In this document: positions 22,398 through 37,300 of the stretch, piece by piece | Layout of the letters: every line of letters begins with the position of its first letter | Numbering within the stretch: position 1 is the first letter of the stretch | DNA from: Ostrinia nubilalis | Lineage: Eukaryota > Arthropoda > Insecta > Lepidoptera > Crambidae | DNA length: 64,000 nucleotides | Assembly: GCF_963855985.1 (NCBI RefSeq) | Contig: NC_087090.1 | Span: forward strand, 16,676,501 to 16,740,500 | Direction: 5' to 3' | Made by a program: the position numbers and the translations under genes | Notes under the pieces: generated by a model | What the model saw: the letters and a program-made list of their open reading frames with translations, nothing else | What the model was told of the DNA's origin: nothing | The model's database searches: none

Positions 22398-25300
22398 CTG
22401 GAATTGTAGAAATACTTTTGAGTAAGTAAGTATTTAAATTAAAAATAAAACATTGAAGAATACTAAATTGAAAACTGTGGTGCTTCACTCTTTATTCTAA
22501 CTGAATAGGGTTTGCGGGTTTGAATCTCGTAACAAGATTTCAAGACACACAAGAGAATGCTCTATTTAGTTTTTATAATATAGTCCATACATTATAAGTT
22601 ATTATAAGTGTTTTCTATACATTATTTCGCAATAATATGTATTTTCTTTATTAAAAACTAGAAAACCATAAAAAATAGGAACATCATGATAAAGCCAATA
22701 CGAAACTAAAATTGACCAATGATCGACACAATGTAGCCCAATGAAAGTTCGTTTTAGCGCTCACCAGTAAGCGCCACTGAAGCATTTTAGTGACTTGCTA
22801 TTGGTAAAGACAGTGGCGCCAATTGGTGAGCGCTGAAGCGGTAGGAGGACTATTACGTTTGCACTCATCAGGATGGCACCACTGTAGAGTAAGTAAGCGA
22901 CTGTCACTCGCCAGTGGTGTGAAGTATAAAAACGATAGCCCTTATTACCGTTTTCACCATCAATCCCTAATTTTTAAGTGACCCCCATTATGGTAACACA
23001 ACAGGCATTTTGTTTTCATAGAGGTCACTTAAAAATTAGGGATTGATGGTGAAAACAGGCATAAGGTTGAGGAGCGAACGCTGATAAAACAAAACTTACC
23101 GTCGTCTGTGAGTATCGCCTTGACGTCATCCAACACTTGGTTGTGCAGAAACTGCGGCGGCGGGCACGACAGGCCCAAGGCTCGGTCCTTGCTGTCCATA
23201 TCGAACATCACCGTCTCGAACTTGTGGCCTGAAATCACGAGGCGAAGGAAATAAGTACTTAGGATTATTTACGAGGTACTCGAAACCCAAATCTATCAAT
23301 TACGCTTTAGAATAGTTGAACCCGTCATTTCGAAAACGGCACGAGTCACACATTTTTAAATATAGTTTTTCGGCGCCATTTTATTTGTTGATGCATTTTA
23401 CGTATTCATAAAAAAGTGTGACTAGTGCCGTTTTCGAAATGACGGGTTCAGTTAGTTAAGCACGCAAAGGAGATTACAGCATATTTACAGCGTAAATTTA
23501 TTTATAAAATGATAAAATCTGACATCTTTTTTAATGTTTTGATTACATTACATCCTATATATTTAGTCGTGTACGAATGAACATTTTATAAAATTGGTAC
23601 TGATTCTTATGTAGTCACTAGTCAGTATATTTCCAGATTAAAGTTTTACAAAAATTGTTAGAAATACGAATTAAAAAAAAACAGTTTGATAACGAAACAG
23701 CGCTTCTCACTTGCTACGATTGAATCAGTTCTTTCGATTCTGCGATACGATTGGTCGTTCAACATCGTACGTCAGCTGTTTTGACCAATCGTATCGCAGA
23801 ATCGAGAAGCGTGTCTGGATTGGAGACGTTAAAAATTACCGTAATCGGGGCTCAGGGCAATTATAGTCCGATTTTTAATTCGACGGAATTCTGACAGCTG
23901 TCATTTTTTGACAATTCAGATGTAATAAGCCTTTTTTGCTTTGAATTATTAATAAATAATATGAAATGAAATTTCATCAAGTACAACTTACAAGAATGAA
24001 CTATTGTTTGTTGTGTCAATTCAATGTACACTAATTATTATGTACATTTTATAGTTTAAATAGAAAAAAACGTGTTTTTAACACAGTAAAACAACATATT
24101 ATCATTTACGAAAATATGTATTGATCGTCAATCATCATTATCGTCGTCATAATCAACTTGGATTATAAAATTGGCATCTTGTTAAATTGGTTATTTTATG
24201 AACCTAAGATTTTATTAACAAAAGGATTTTCATAAAAAAGGTTTGTAACCCATGGATTATTGGCCAGGGAGTCCAGTAATAGAAAAATAATTTCCCATTT
24301 TTTTTTGTAACTTCAAAAATATGATAAGAAAAATTCAAATAACCATTTTGAAATGATCAGTACATTTTTAAGCCTTAGTTTTTCAAGTGAAACCTTAAAT
24401 TCAAGAAAGGATTATTTTTTAATTTGTGAAAATGCTCTCCATTCATAATGGGAATGTTTCAATGTTGACAACACTTCTGAAATGTCAAAATTCCGTCGAA
24501 TTAAAAATCAGAGTTTAATTATACCGTATTTTTATGACTTAGTAGTCGTATCAACGCTCACTAGCTGGCGCCACTGTCTAGCAAATGGAGCTTGCACGCT
24601 AGTGGCGCCAACTGGCGGACACAAATGTAATGACTTTATGATGTCAATATTAGATCGTTACCCTTTTTAACAACAACAATATTTATTGAGATGTTTACAG
24701 GTTTACAGTTTAAAAACTACGTAGCTTTAAAGAAATTCTTCGTTTGGTTGAAATAAAGCATTTTTCGAGGAGCTGTGTATTATAAACATTAATAATTGTT
24801 AGTGATGTCTTGTGAGGTGGAGTGCGAATTTGAATTTAGTCAGCGCCCTCAGTTAAAATTAAAATTCTTTTTTTACCAGAATCTATACTAATATTATAAA
24901 TGCAAAAGTAACTCTGTCTGTCTTGCTTTCACGCCTAAACCACTGAACCGATTTTGATGAAATTTGGCTTAGAGATAGTTTGAATCCCGGGAAAGGACAT
25001 AGGATATTTTTTTGTTCCGGTTTTTGAAACAGGGACGCTACGATAAAGTTTTTCTGTGACAGACAAAATTCCACGAGGGCGAAGCCGCGCGGGCGGTAAG
25101 CTAGTACATAATAAATTAATAAAAGGTGCAATATTCTTACCAGCCTGTGCTTCTTCCCTGAGGAAGTCGACGCCGTCTTTGATCTGCACATCGAACTGCT
25201 CATCCAGCTTCAGCTCGAAGTGCTCGCGCGCTACTTCCAACATCGCCGGGTCCAGCTCTACAGCGGTCACCTGGAATTAGAAAAGATACAAATAGAAATT

Positions 25301-28300
25301 GCCATAGGTGTAGTTTTGATTTCTTTTTTAAGTGTTTAGAATAAATGGCTCACTGGCATTGGTTGAAAGTATGATGATGAGATATTGTCAAGCAAGGTTC
25401 TGGAGTGGAGGCTACGTACGGAAAGCGCAGCGTGGTACGTCTACCCACAAGATGGGCAGACGACATCATAAACGTAGCAGGAAAGCGCTGGATGCAGGCC
25501 GCTACCAACCGGTCAATCTGGAAATAGTTGGTGGAGGACTATGTTCAGCAGTGGACGTCCTGTGGCTGAAATGATGATGATAATCTGTTTCTGGTACAAC
25601 ATAGTTTACATAAGGGTTAGATGATGCTGGGTAAAATATTTACCAATACTTATTTATTTCTTCCTTTGGTGAGGCCTGTGTTCAGCAGTCTTGTGGCTGA
25701 AATGATGATGATAATCCTTTGCCGTGTGTCGGTAATTTAGCCGTGTGATATCGTAAGAGGCAACTAAAGTGAGATGTGCGAACATTTGACCTCCCTTATT
25801 CGTCTGGCCGGCGTGAGGAAATACTTTAAATCATTCGGAGGCCTCTGGTAAATTAGTGGGCGTCTTCCTGTAGTGGATACTGATGTCCTGATGATGAGTA
25901 ATTCCATTTTCATAACTAACCTTCAGGTCATTGTAGCACTTCCTCAGGAATATGGGAGCATAAGCTGCCTCCTCTTCAAGCTTAGCACGGTATTGGTCGC
26001 ATTACGTCGCTTCATGTTGCGTTCCGTCACTCACATAGGACATCTGGTTACGTTCAGGACTGCTAATGGTTGGAAAGGTGTGGACTAACCTTCAGGTCAT
26101 CTATGCACTTCCTGAGGAACATGCACAGGCTGCCGCCGCCCAGCCCGAGCACGGCCGCCCGCCCGCGCCGGCCCAGCGCCGCGCCCACGCACATAAATGA
26201 ATGGTATAAGGATATGTGCCCGAAGTCCACCACTAGCGTCGTCTTACCTGATGGAAACGATGAACAGGCCTATGGAAGGGAAGCGAGGGTTGCCCGGAAT
26301 CTTCAATCATAGAGGAACTGGCCCTATCTTCAATTGTCGAAATGTAATGCTGGCAGCCTGTGCATGTTCCTCAGGAATGCTGCGACGACCTGAAGGCCAG
26401 TCATCATCATCATCATTTCAGCCACAGGACGTCCACTGCTGAACATAGGCTTCCCCCAATGACTTCCACATCGCAGGGATGGTAGCGGCCTGAGTGTGAT
26501 AGACTCTTTGTATTATACATGGTGTTTTGTGAAATATTTTTCTCACAAAGCGCCCCTTTCTTTCTATTTGACGCTCCCCTTAAGACTGCCGCCCGTGGTA
26601 GACACCCTGGTTCGCACCCTCTAGATCTAGGGGGGTGCGTATGCCTGGCCTGACTAAAGTCTGGTCGCCGAGCAGATATAATTTCGTCCAATGACCCCAA
26701 GCTACCCACGCTTATCGCTCGCGCGTAATTATATTGCTGTCGCGCTCGCATACTCACTGCGGCCGCCCGTCGCACATTCGCGACAACAATATAATTACGC
26801 GCGAGCGATAAGGATGGGTAGCTTGGGGTCATTGGACGAAATTCTATCTGCTCGGCGACCGGACTTTAGTCAGGTCGCATGATGTCGTTTTCCGTCGCTC
26901 ACCTAGGACACCAGAGGACTGCTAATGGCTGGAAAGGTCAACTAACCTTCAGGTCATCTATGCACTTCCTGAGGAACATGCACAGGCTGCCGCCGCCCAG
27001 CCTGAGCACGGCCGCCCGCCCGCGCCGGCCCAGCGCCGCGCCCACGCACATGAATGAATGGTATAAGGATATGTGCCCGAAGTCTACCACTAGTTTCGTC
27101 TTATCTGATGGAAACGATGATCAAGCAGGTAGAAGGGAACCGAGGGTTGCCAGAAATCTTCAAACATAGAGGAACTAACCCTGTCTCCAATAGCCGAAAT
27201 ACAACAGCTTCGTCTTGCCTGATGCAAATTGATGAAAAGCCAGGAATTTATTCTTTAACCACAAAGGAACTGGCTACGTTACCTCCAATGGCCAATTCAA
27301 CAATGCTGTTAACATTGGCGTTATAGGGACAGATATAAGATGATGGTAGCTCAAGTCCGGTCGCCGAGCATATAGAATTTCGTCCAATGACCCCAAGCTA
27401 CCCACCCTTATCGCTCGCGCGTAATTATATTGTTGTCGCGCTCGCATACCCACTGCGGCCGCCCGTCGCACAGTCGCGTAATCCTGTGGCTGAAATGATG
27501 ATGATGATGATGATGACTAACCTTTAGGTCATCTATGCACTTCCTGAGGAACATGCACAGGCTGCCGCCGCCCAGCCCGAGCACGGCCGCCCGCCCGCGC
27601 CGGCCCAGCGCCGCGCCCACACACATTAATGAATGGTATAAGGATATGTGCCCGAAGTCCACCACTAGCTTCGTCTTACTTGATGGAAACGATGAACAGG
27701 CCTATGGAAGGGAAGCGAGGGCTGCCCGGAATCTTCAACAAGTGATGAATAGGCCACCTTACCTCCAATGAGAGCTACCGTTTAATACTTAACTGTTGGC
27801 ACTACTGATTAGTGACACCTTACTCTACAGTGGCGCCATCCTAGTGACTGTAAATGCGATAGTGCTTCTACCGACTATTCCCACCTCTCGTTGCCACCGC
27901 TGCAACTCCAGGATCTATAGCTTGACCGCCAATAAAAACCCAACCAGTGAAGGTCAAGTTTGTCCCGGTTTAGCGCTCATCAATTGGCGCTACAGTCTTA
28001 GCACAAGCGAATGACAATATTTTACAACGGCGCCATTTGGTGAGCGCAAATAAGATAGCCCTCATTGCAGAAGCAACAATGCTGTTAGCATTATTATTAT
28101 GGTGACAGACGTAAGATGATGGTATAGATCTAGATCGTGTCATCTACGAAGACGCGCTCCACCATTCTTTCGCTAATGTTTGAGTGTTTTCAGTACACGC
28201 TAAAATTTTGCGGCTAAATTATCCATGAGTGCACACGCACACTATAATAATGACGCTCGGATTGCTCGGATCAAACTTCTCTCGACCAAAAATTGGTGGG

Positions 28301-31300
28301 GCGCGTCTTCGTGGATGAAAAGATCTATAGCTAGCTAAGCGCACTCAGAAGCCCTACTAAGTCCATCAGAGGACTGCCCTTAACTGTGGACTAACCTTCA
28401 GGTCATCTATGCACTTCCTGAGGAACATGCACAGGCTGCCGCCGCCCAGCCCGAGCACGGCCGCCCGCCCGCGCGTAATTATGTTGCTGTCGCGCTCGCA
28501 CACTCGATAAGGATGGGTAGCTTGGGGTCATTGGACGAAATTCTATCTGCTCGGCGACCGGACTTTAGTCAGGTCGCTTGATGTCGCTTTCCGTCGCTCA
28601 CCTAGGAAACCAGGGGACTGCCATTGGCTGTAAAGGTCAACTAACCTTCAGGTCATCTATGCACTTCCTGAGGAACATGCACAGGCTGCCGCCGCCCAGC
28701 CCGAGCACGGCCGCCCGCCCGCGCCGGCCCAGCGCTGCGCCCACGCACATGAATGAATGGTATAGGGATATGTGCCCGAAGTCCACCACTAGCTTCGTAT
28801 TACCTGATGGAAACGATGAACAGGCCTATGGAAGGGAAGCGTGGATTTCCCGGAATTTTCATCCATAGAGGAACTGGTCCTATCTTCAATTATCGAAATG
28901 CAATGCTGTTAACATTGTTATGGTGACAGATATAAGATGATGGTAGCTAGTCAGGCTAGGTATAATACATAGTCTACCATACGCTGGGACCCCGAGTCTG
29001 GGGGGAAAATCGTAGATCCGTGGCTGTCAAGCACACTTTGAACAAGTTCTCGCAGCTCGCACACTCACCACGGCCGCCCGGCGCACATTCGGGACAGCAA
29101 TATAATGAGGATCATTTCGATTTTTAGCTGTGAATGCAGATTTATAGGTCTAAGAAATCCTTAATATACAGTCCAAAAATTTTTGTTCTACGACAAAAAT
29201 TGACGAAGTTATGGCCAAATTACTAAAAAAGTTCACTGACCGCCCGGCGCGGGACCGATGACGTCATTATATCCGATCCGAACGCTGCCGGCGTACTGCG
29301 TGGATAGAAAATATTTTTTTCTAGCCAAACTATCAGTTTTAGAGAAAAACTTGTTATGACATTTATTCATCAGAATAAAGTAAGCTATCGATAGGTAATT
29401 TTTTTAAATAGAAATTGTGAAAAATATCGCAAAAAGTCCATACGCTCATACGATTCAATGGAACGCGGAGACGCGATTAGGGTCTCCGCGATGGTATATT
29501 TGGCGATTTATTCAAATAAAGTGTTCATAAGTGTTGTTAGAGTCATATCTTCGTCCAAGTAAAATATATAAATGTATAAATATTATTTTATTTACTTCTA
29601 ACAATAAGTATAGCTGAGGCAGATACACTCTGCCATTGCTATGAAGATCATTTCGATGTACACGCAATACCTACCTGTTATTTAGTTTTTCTGAGTTAAA
29701 CCTACGTACCTACCTATCTATTCGCCGTTCCCATGGGCGGGCCAGCTGCTCCCTTCTGGAAATCTATTTAATCTTAGCCTAGAAGCTGGGCATGACTTCC
29801 CCCTCGGCCAGAAGTCGGATATGATTTACCCCCACCCACCCCCCCGGTCAAGAAGCTGGGTAAGGCTTGCCCCTCCCCCCAGGCCATAAGCATAAGCTGG
29901 GCATGACTTACCCCCCCCCCCCCTAGGCCAAAACCAGAAACTGGTTATGACTTGACCCCCCCCTCCCCCCAGGCCAGAAGCTGGGTAAGGCTAGCCCCTA
30001 AGCATAAGCTAGGTATGACTCCCCCTCGGCCAGAAGCTGGGTATGACTAACCCCCCCCCCCCAGGCCAGAAACTGGGTATGACTTGCCTCTCCCCCCCTC
30101 TTACCAAGGCCAGAAGCCGGGTAAGGCTTGCCCCTCCCCCCAGGCTATAAGCTGGGTATGACTTATCCCCTCCCCCCCAGGCCAGAAACTGGGTATTAGC
30201 ACTCATATTATGTATTATTATGTTCAAAACAAACAATCATAAAGTTACACTCACCCCAACCGCTTCTCCGCATTCCATCGAATCGTATAAAAATGTGGTT
30301 TTTGGACATAGCGATACTTATTTTTCACAATTTTTATTTTTAAAAATTACTGGTCGATAGGTTACTTTATTTTGATGAATAAATGTTATTAAAAGTTTTT
30401 TTCTAAAACTGATAGTTTAGCTGGAAAAAAATATTTTCCATCCCAATAGTACGCCGGCTGCGCTCGATTCGGATATAGTGACGTCACGCGGCCCTGCGTA
30501 CGTTGTCTTTTAGCGGCAAAACCGGCCTATGTTTATTACTTAATATCTTCGTAAGTAATGGTCCGATTTGGATAATTCAAAAAGATATATCTTTCTTATG
30601 TCTTAAAGATTAACGTAGATACTAGTTTTATTGAATTTTCTACAACAGTACTGATCCTCATTACGCGCGAGCGATAAGGATGGGTAGCTTGGGGTCATTG
30701 GACGAAATTATACCTGCTCGGCGACCGGACTTTAGTCAGGCTAGGCAAAACAGGGTGTCTGCCACGGGCGGCAGTCTTAATGGGAGCGTCAAATGGAAAG
30801 AAGGAGGCGCTTTGTAAGAAAAATGATTTACAAAACACCATGTATAATACAAAGAGTCTATCACACGCTGGGACCTCGAGACTGGGGGGAAAATCTACAA
30901 ACCAAAAGACTAAATTACTTGAGGTTTACGTTCATCAGAAGACTGATGGCTGAATGGTGGACTAACCTTCAGGTCGTCTATGCACTTCCTGAGGAACATG
31001 CACAGGCTGCCGCCGCCCAGCCCGAGCACGGCCGCCCGCCCGCGCGTAATTATGTTGCTGTCGCGCTCGCACACTCAATAAGGATGGGTAGCTTGGGGTC
31101 ATTGGACGAAATTCTGTCTGCTCGGCGACCGGACTTCAGTCAGGTCGCTTTGTGTCGCATTCCGTCGCTCACCTAGGATACCAGAGGACTGCTAATGGCT
31201 GGAAAGGTCAACTAACCTTCAGGTCATCTATGCACTTCCTAAGGAACATGCACAGGCTGCCGCCGCCCAGCCCGAGCACGGCCGCCCGCCCGCGCGTAAT

Positions 31301-34300
31301 TATGTTGCTGTCGCGCTCGCACACTCAATAAGGATGGGTAGCTTGGGGTCATTGGACGAAATTCTATCTGCTCGGCGACCGGACTTTAGTCAGGTCGCTC
31401 TATGTCGCTTTCCGTCGCTCACCTAGGACACCAAAGGACTGCTAATGGCTGGAAAGGTCAACTAACCTTCAGGTCATCTATGCACTTCCTGAGGAACATG
31501 CACAGGCTGCCGCCGCCCAGCCCGAGCACGGCCGCCCGCCCGCGCCGGCCCAGCGCCGCGCCCACGCACATAAATGAATGGTATAAGGATATGTGCCCGA
31601 AGTCCACCACTAGTTTCGTCTTGTTCTTCCTTTTCACTGGAAGGTGATGAGGAAATTTTAGATGAACTCGTAAACTACTCTTTTTGTTTTGTAAGTAGGC
31701 TTTTTTAACACTTTCGCGGACAGTAACCCAGACACAATAGAAGTTTAAGAGTAGGCGCACACCGTTGATTTTTCGTCGGCCGATAGTTTAGTCGGGCAGT
31801 TGATTAGTATGGGCATGTATGGGAGTGCGCACACTACGCCGATTCAATTCAATTCAATTCAATTTGGCCGATTCTTCATACAAATTAAAATCGGGCACAA
31901 CTATCGGCCAACTAAAAATCAACGGTGTGCGCATACTCTAAATGTTATGACTGCTGTAGCAGTTCATTGTATAGGAAAGTGTTAAAAATCACTTTACACG
32001 TCCCAGTATTAACCCTAGCACTGCTTCGGGACAATAAATGGGCCAGTGCTGAGAAGAAGTAGCATAAGAAACTCAGTCACTATTGTCAGTCTCTTTTTCA
32101 AGGCTGTGGGTACGTGTCAGACTATAGGACTACCTGCTTAATTAACACATCTTGTAAATGGTATTTTCTGTATAAATAAGTAACAGTGTTTCATCTTTAT
32201 AGCACCAGCTGATAAGTTGTCCCGAAGAGGTGGTAGAACAAACTATATTTGGAATAACATTAATCCACATAACAGATCTAAAGTCTAGCACTTTAGTTAA
32301 TCTTTGTAGTTTAAAAATCTTGAATAACAACATGTGAAAAAAATATTGCACTGTATATTTTTGACACGGTCGACTGCGGACACATACATACATAAATATT
32401 ACAGGGTTTTATGCGTTGCAAATTCATAATTTTGTTTTCGACATTTTGTCCATTTATTTAGCATTGGCACAAACATGTTTTGTTATAAGTGGCGTAAACA
32501 CGAAAACATTCGTAAAAACAAGTAAAAATAGCGGTAAATATTTTAAAAGCATGACAAAGGATTCCGGGAAAATTTTATCCTTATTTACATCCTACAATGT
32601 ACTCACTAGCCACTGACTAACCGTTTTTTATTATTTTGGGACTTTTCAAGGCACTTATACACGTCCCAAATTGTATAGCTTATCCTACCACCACAACGGG
32701 ACAACAACATAATTATCGGCGTCAATGTGTCAATACGGGAACAGGGGGCGTAGTGTGAGTTTAAATAAATGAAGATTTTAGTTCTTGAAAGTTTCCGCTA
32801 GGGGCGCTGTACAATCCGTCATACATTTAATGTCACTTTTTTAAGCAGTCGATATCGAATGCGTTTGACGTAAACTCACACTAATTGCCCCCTGCCTAAC
32901 AGTAACGATTGACGAAAGAAGCTTTTGAGTTATTTGCTATGAAAGAAATCGGATTGCCTGCTCATACTATTGTCTGCCAAATAGGATGATGAGCAAAAAC
33001 CTTCTTAGTTAACAACTCACCACTCTTCAGCTTCGCCTCAGACTGCACCAAGAACTGATTATCCAAGAACACCAGCCTGCGGTGCGTCTCCCCATCTACG
33101 TCCACGTCCTCGACCACGAAGGGCCCGGAGATGGGAGACGTGCCCTCGTGGACCTTAACACGCCGCCCCACCTCGCTGCCGAGCGAGAGAAACGGGATCT
33201 GAGAACGATTGAGGATTTTGTTGAGAAAAAAGTATAAATTAATAATTTGTTATGTAATGGAAAACGCAGCGTGGGACGTCCACCCACAAGGTGGACCGAC
33301 GACATCATAAAGGTAGCAGGAAGGCACTGGACGCAGGCCGCTACCAACCGGGCAACATGGAAAGCATTGGGGGAGGCCTATGTTCAGCAGTGGACGTCCT
33401 ATGGCTGAGATGATGATGATGATGATGAATGTAAAAAATTGTACGGGCGGTTAAGATTGGTACGAGTGTGTAGATTTATAATGTGAGTATTTGGTTCCAT
33501 TGTTTGGTTCCTCATTATTTGTTTTCTATTTATGATGTGATGATTTGGTTCTATAATATAATTTGTTTCACAATCTACGGTAAATTGGAAAGGTTAATTT
33601 ATGGTCAGGAAAATGATTATAAAGTATTTTGCGAGTGATGCTCTTATTTAATGACATTTATTTAGGGTCTATTTTCCGCCAAAACGAAGACGAGACCAAA
33701 GGAAAAGAGACGTGTTTTAAGCAACCAATATAATTTTATTACTTAAAGGTCATACCTTTCATAAAAACGGTTGAGCACAGCTCCGTTCCGCTTTGGTTGA
33801 AGCTTGCAAGACCATGCCAGCTACGACCCTCGTTTCCACACATCTCGTGGAAGACTGCCTTCAGTCTTCAAACGGGAATAACAAGTTCTTTCATTGTTTT
33901 TGTACCTTAACCTTTCAGCCCCTAAGCGGTAGCCGGCTACCGCGTAACAATTGATTATCTATTGTGTCTAGATTCGCGGAGCTTGAAGGATTAAGAAGCC
34001 TAGGGAATAAAGTGCAAAATATCATGGGAACTATATTCCCAAGTACGCAGCAAGCGGGAATACTCTTACCTGTCCCGTAAACCCATACGGTATAAGCATC
34101 TTCGCGGAATGCGTGAGCTCCTCTTTGACAGCGTCGAGGCTCTCGAAATGGTGTCCCCGCCTGAGAACCGCTACCACGAGGCGTCCGAAGCGCGCCGAGT
34201 CTTGTAATTGCCGACGACCAGCCGGCGTGCCGAAGAGCCACTCGGATTCTCTGGAATTACAGAATGGATTCACTATACATCGTTCGTTCGTTCGTTTCAG

Positions 34301-37300
34301 CCAAATGACTTCCACTGCTGGACAAAGGCCTCCTATAGTCTATCCAATAGAGATGAAACGGATATCCGGTAACTATCCGGTAGGCCGGATATCCGGCCTA
34401 AATTTACTATCCGGCCGGATACCGGATAGTAACTCACTATCCGGCCGGATACCGGATATTAAAAAACTACGACAATTTCCTATTAATAAAATGAAATACA
34501 TTAATCTTTTAGGTAAACATCAATAAAATGGCTTATAATAATGACGGCTTTTATTTAAAGTCCAAAAAGTTACAAAAAGCCTTTAAAAAAACTAATTTCT
34601 TTTTCTGGGCTATTCACTCTAATGACGAATACATAAATAGTAAATATCTGTTAAGTCGAAATATTGCCAAATAAAATAGGCGATCTTTTTTTCACTGATG
34701 ATGGTCTGATGTCATGATACAGTTCAGTCAGATTACGCAGCAAGTAAACTAATTTTTAGGACATCATCCATTTTGGTCCAAAATCAAAAGTGCCGGCCAA
34801 AAAATAAAAGTGCTGTATTCTGATAGAACATGTCCGCCTTAGTATTTGTTACTATGGCACCAAAGCTGTAGCACGACTGTGCATCGTAGTATTCTCTCAA
34901 ATACAGCTAAATGCTAAGGACGTGTTCTGTCAGAATACATCACTTTTTTTTGTTGGCCGGCAATTTTTATTTTGGACCAAAAATGTATGGATGATGTCCT
35001 TTTCACTATTCAATCACACACTCACGATGGCAACCGAAATCGCCCGAATTGATCTGCCCCCTAGACAAGTGGCAAAATCTGTCATTCTATTCGGACTGAT
35101 TCGATTTTCGAAAAGTGTGACTAGTCTAGTCTACTAATAGACCCACTGATCGCGTTCGAAGCACCTAAACTCGTCACGACATGCAACGAGACAATGGGCC
35201 AACTATCCGGCCGCCGGATATCCGGCTATCTGGCCTAGCAGCTGGCCGGATATCCGGTATCCGGCCAAACAACTATCCGTTTCATCTCTACTATCCAATA
35301 TAGCTTGATTAGAATGACAGCTGCCATCAAAAGTAACGACATAACTTTGTAGTAGCGATCAATGAGAGCTAAATATTGGCGTACAAGAAATAATTCACGT
35401 CTGACCTACAAACAATATTTTCGACGAAAGTGCTTCCAATAAAAATGTTAATTTCGTGTAAATGCAGCGTTAAATTACACCAATAAGTAGTAATTCGAAA
35501 TTATAAAAATCAAGCTAGAGTATTAACGACGTCTCTACAAGGTTATCTCGAGTTACAAAAATGTTAGTGTTGGGACATATCGACAAATGTCATATTAATT
35601 AAAACTAATTTTTTAACATATTTAACAAATTTTTTTTCTAACAAATTTTTTAACATATTTAAGTCAAGTTATACGTTTTTCTAAATGTTCACTATTAAAA
35701 ACCAAAAAACATTTCATTCTTAAATAATCGAACATCGGAAATCAATCACCGGTAATTTATTGGGTATTCATAGCACCGTTGCTCTAGAAGAGATGCCCAC
35801 CGCCCTCTAGCGAAAGGAAAAAACCACTGAAGAACACTGATGATGATGACTACGACTTAGGTTGTACACCCTTGACATGAATTTTAAATTTTACTGTCTT
35901 TAAATTTAAATCATAATTGTCATTTTTATGAATAAAGATATGAAGAAAAATTGGGTGCATTTTTTAATATATTTTTTTCGAAAACTTATCGATACATCTA
36001 TGTGAACCGTACGAAACATACCCAGCACTAGTCACATTCGTTTGACAGCCGTCATTCTAATCAAGCTATATTGGATAGACTATAAAAAGGTTTTCCACAA
36101 TGCACGGTCCTGCGCTGCCCGCATCCAGGCTCTTCCCGCGACCTTTACGAGATCGTCGCTCCACCTAGTAGGAGGCCTGCCCACGCTACGTCTTCCAGCC
36201 CGTGGTCGCCACTCGAGAACTTTTCTGCCCCAACGGTCATCGTCTCTACGAGCTATGTGCCCCGCCCACTGCCACTTGGTTTTAGCAATTCTGCGAGCTA
36301 TGTCGGTCACTTTGGTTCTCCTGCGGATCTCCTCATTTCTGATTCGATCACGCAGGGAAACTCCAAGCATGGCCCGCTCCATCGCCCTTTGGGTGACCTT
36401 GAGCCTTCTTATGAGGCCCATAGTAAGCGACCACTATACATAAAACTCATTTATTTTTGCAAATAGGCTTTCAAAAAGCACTTTTACACGTCCTAGTATT
36501 AATACTACTACTGCTTCGGGACAATAAATGGGCCATTGCTGAGAAGAAGCAGCGCAAGAAACTCAGTCACTATTGTCAGCTTCCTTTTCAAGGGTAGGTA
36601 CAGGAACAATTTTCCAGGAATCTAGTATAGCCTTAGAGTCAAATGCCATATGAAATTTTTGTAATGATAACCACTTCCAAATAACTTAGGAAGCCTCAGC
36701 CTCAGTCCTGGAGATATGTCAATCGTTTACGTGCGCCTATTAAGATTAGAATAAGATACAATCACAGTTCCCCTTGACTTTAGGACACGAATAGATATCT
36801 TAACCAAGGTAGAGCTTTTTTTTAAAAACACTTTCTACTATTTTCCTTATCATACGTAGTTCTGCCCTCTAAAAGGCCTCATTTCTTTACAGGTCACACA
36901 TGACATATTCACGAATAATATAGCTGTCTTTATTTATTTATTTATTTACTAGACTTTAAGTACTCAAAAACTGAATGTCCAGGTTCTGAATCGCGAAGCG
37001 TAGCGATAAGATCATATTCTCATCAGATAAAATTTTATCGATGATTTTAGATGACAAATGTGCTTATCACGAAAAAATCGATAAAATACTTCGATAAAAG
37101 TTAATCTGGGCGCGCAGCTAGCTCGGCTGGTGTTCATCCTATAGGTCGAAACGGTATATTATGTATCTAGATTAATCATCATAAGAAAAGCTTTAAGCTG
37201 TCTGTTGAGCGTTCAATTCATCCTAAAGTAAAAGTAGAAGTGACACGCCCCAACATTATACATTCCAAAAATAAAATCAAAACACTGCTAATATTAACAG

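Larger units (their letters stand above)
34338..36080. mobile_element. MITE with 34-bp termini that interrupts the RTE copy
   Basis: GTCTATCCAATATAGCTTGA TTAGAATGAC termini: left copy at 34338-34347 plus 35299-35320 (itself split by a hAT insertion), right copy at 36047-36080 in reverse complement. TATA flanks both ends. Its own interior (35320-36040) is AT-rich and non-coding. Confidence 0.7.

Noticed and set aside
25873..26088. Plus-strand frame of 71 codons in METTL13 intron 7
   Set aside because: Part of it is antisense to a decayed exon 7 copy; no independent gene is supported.
29800..30200. CRISPR-like regular repeats
   Set aside because: Units are contiguous with variable C-runs and no unique spacers, so this is a minisatellite in a eukaryotic intron.
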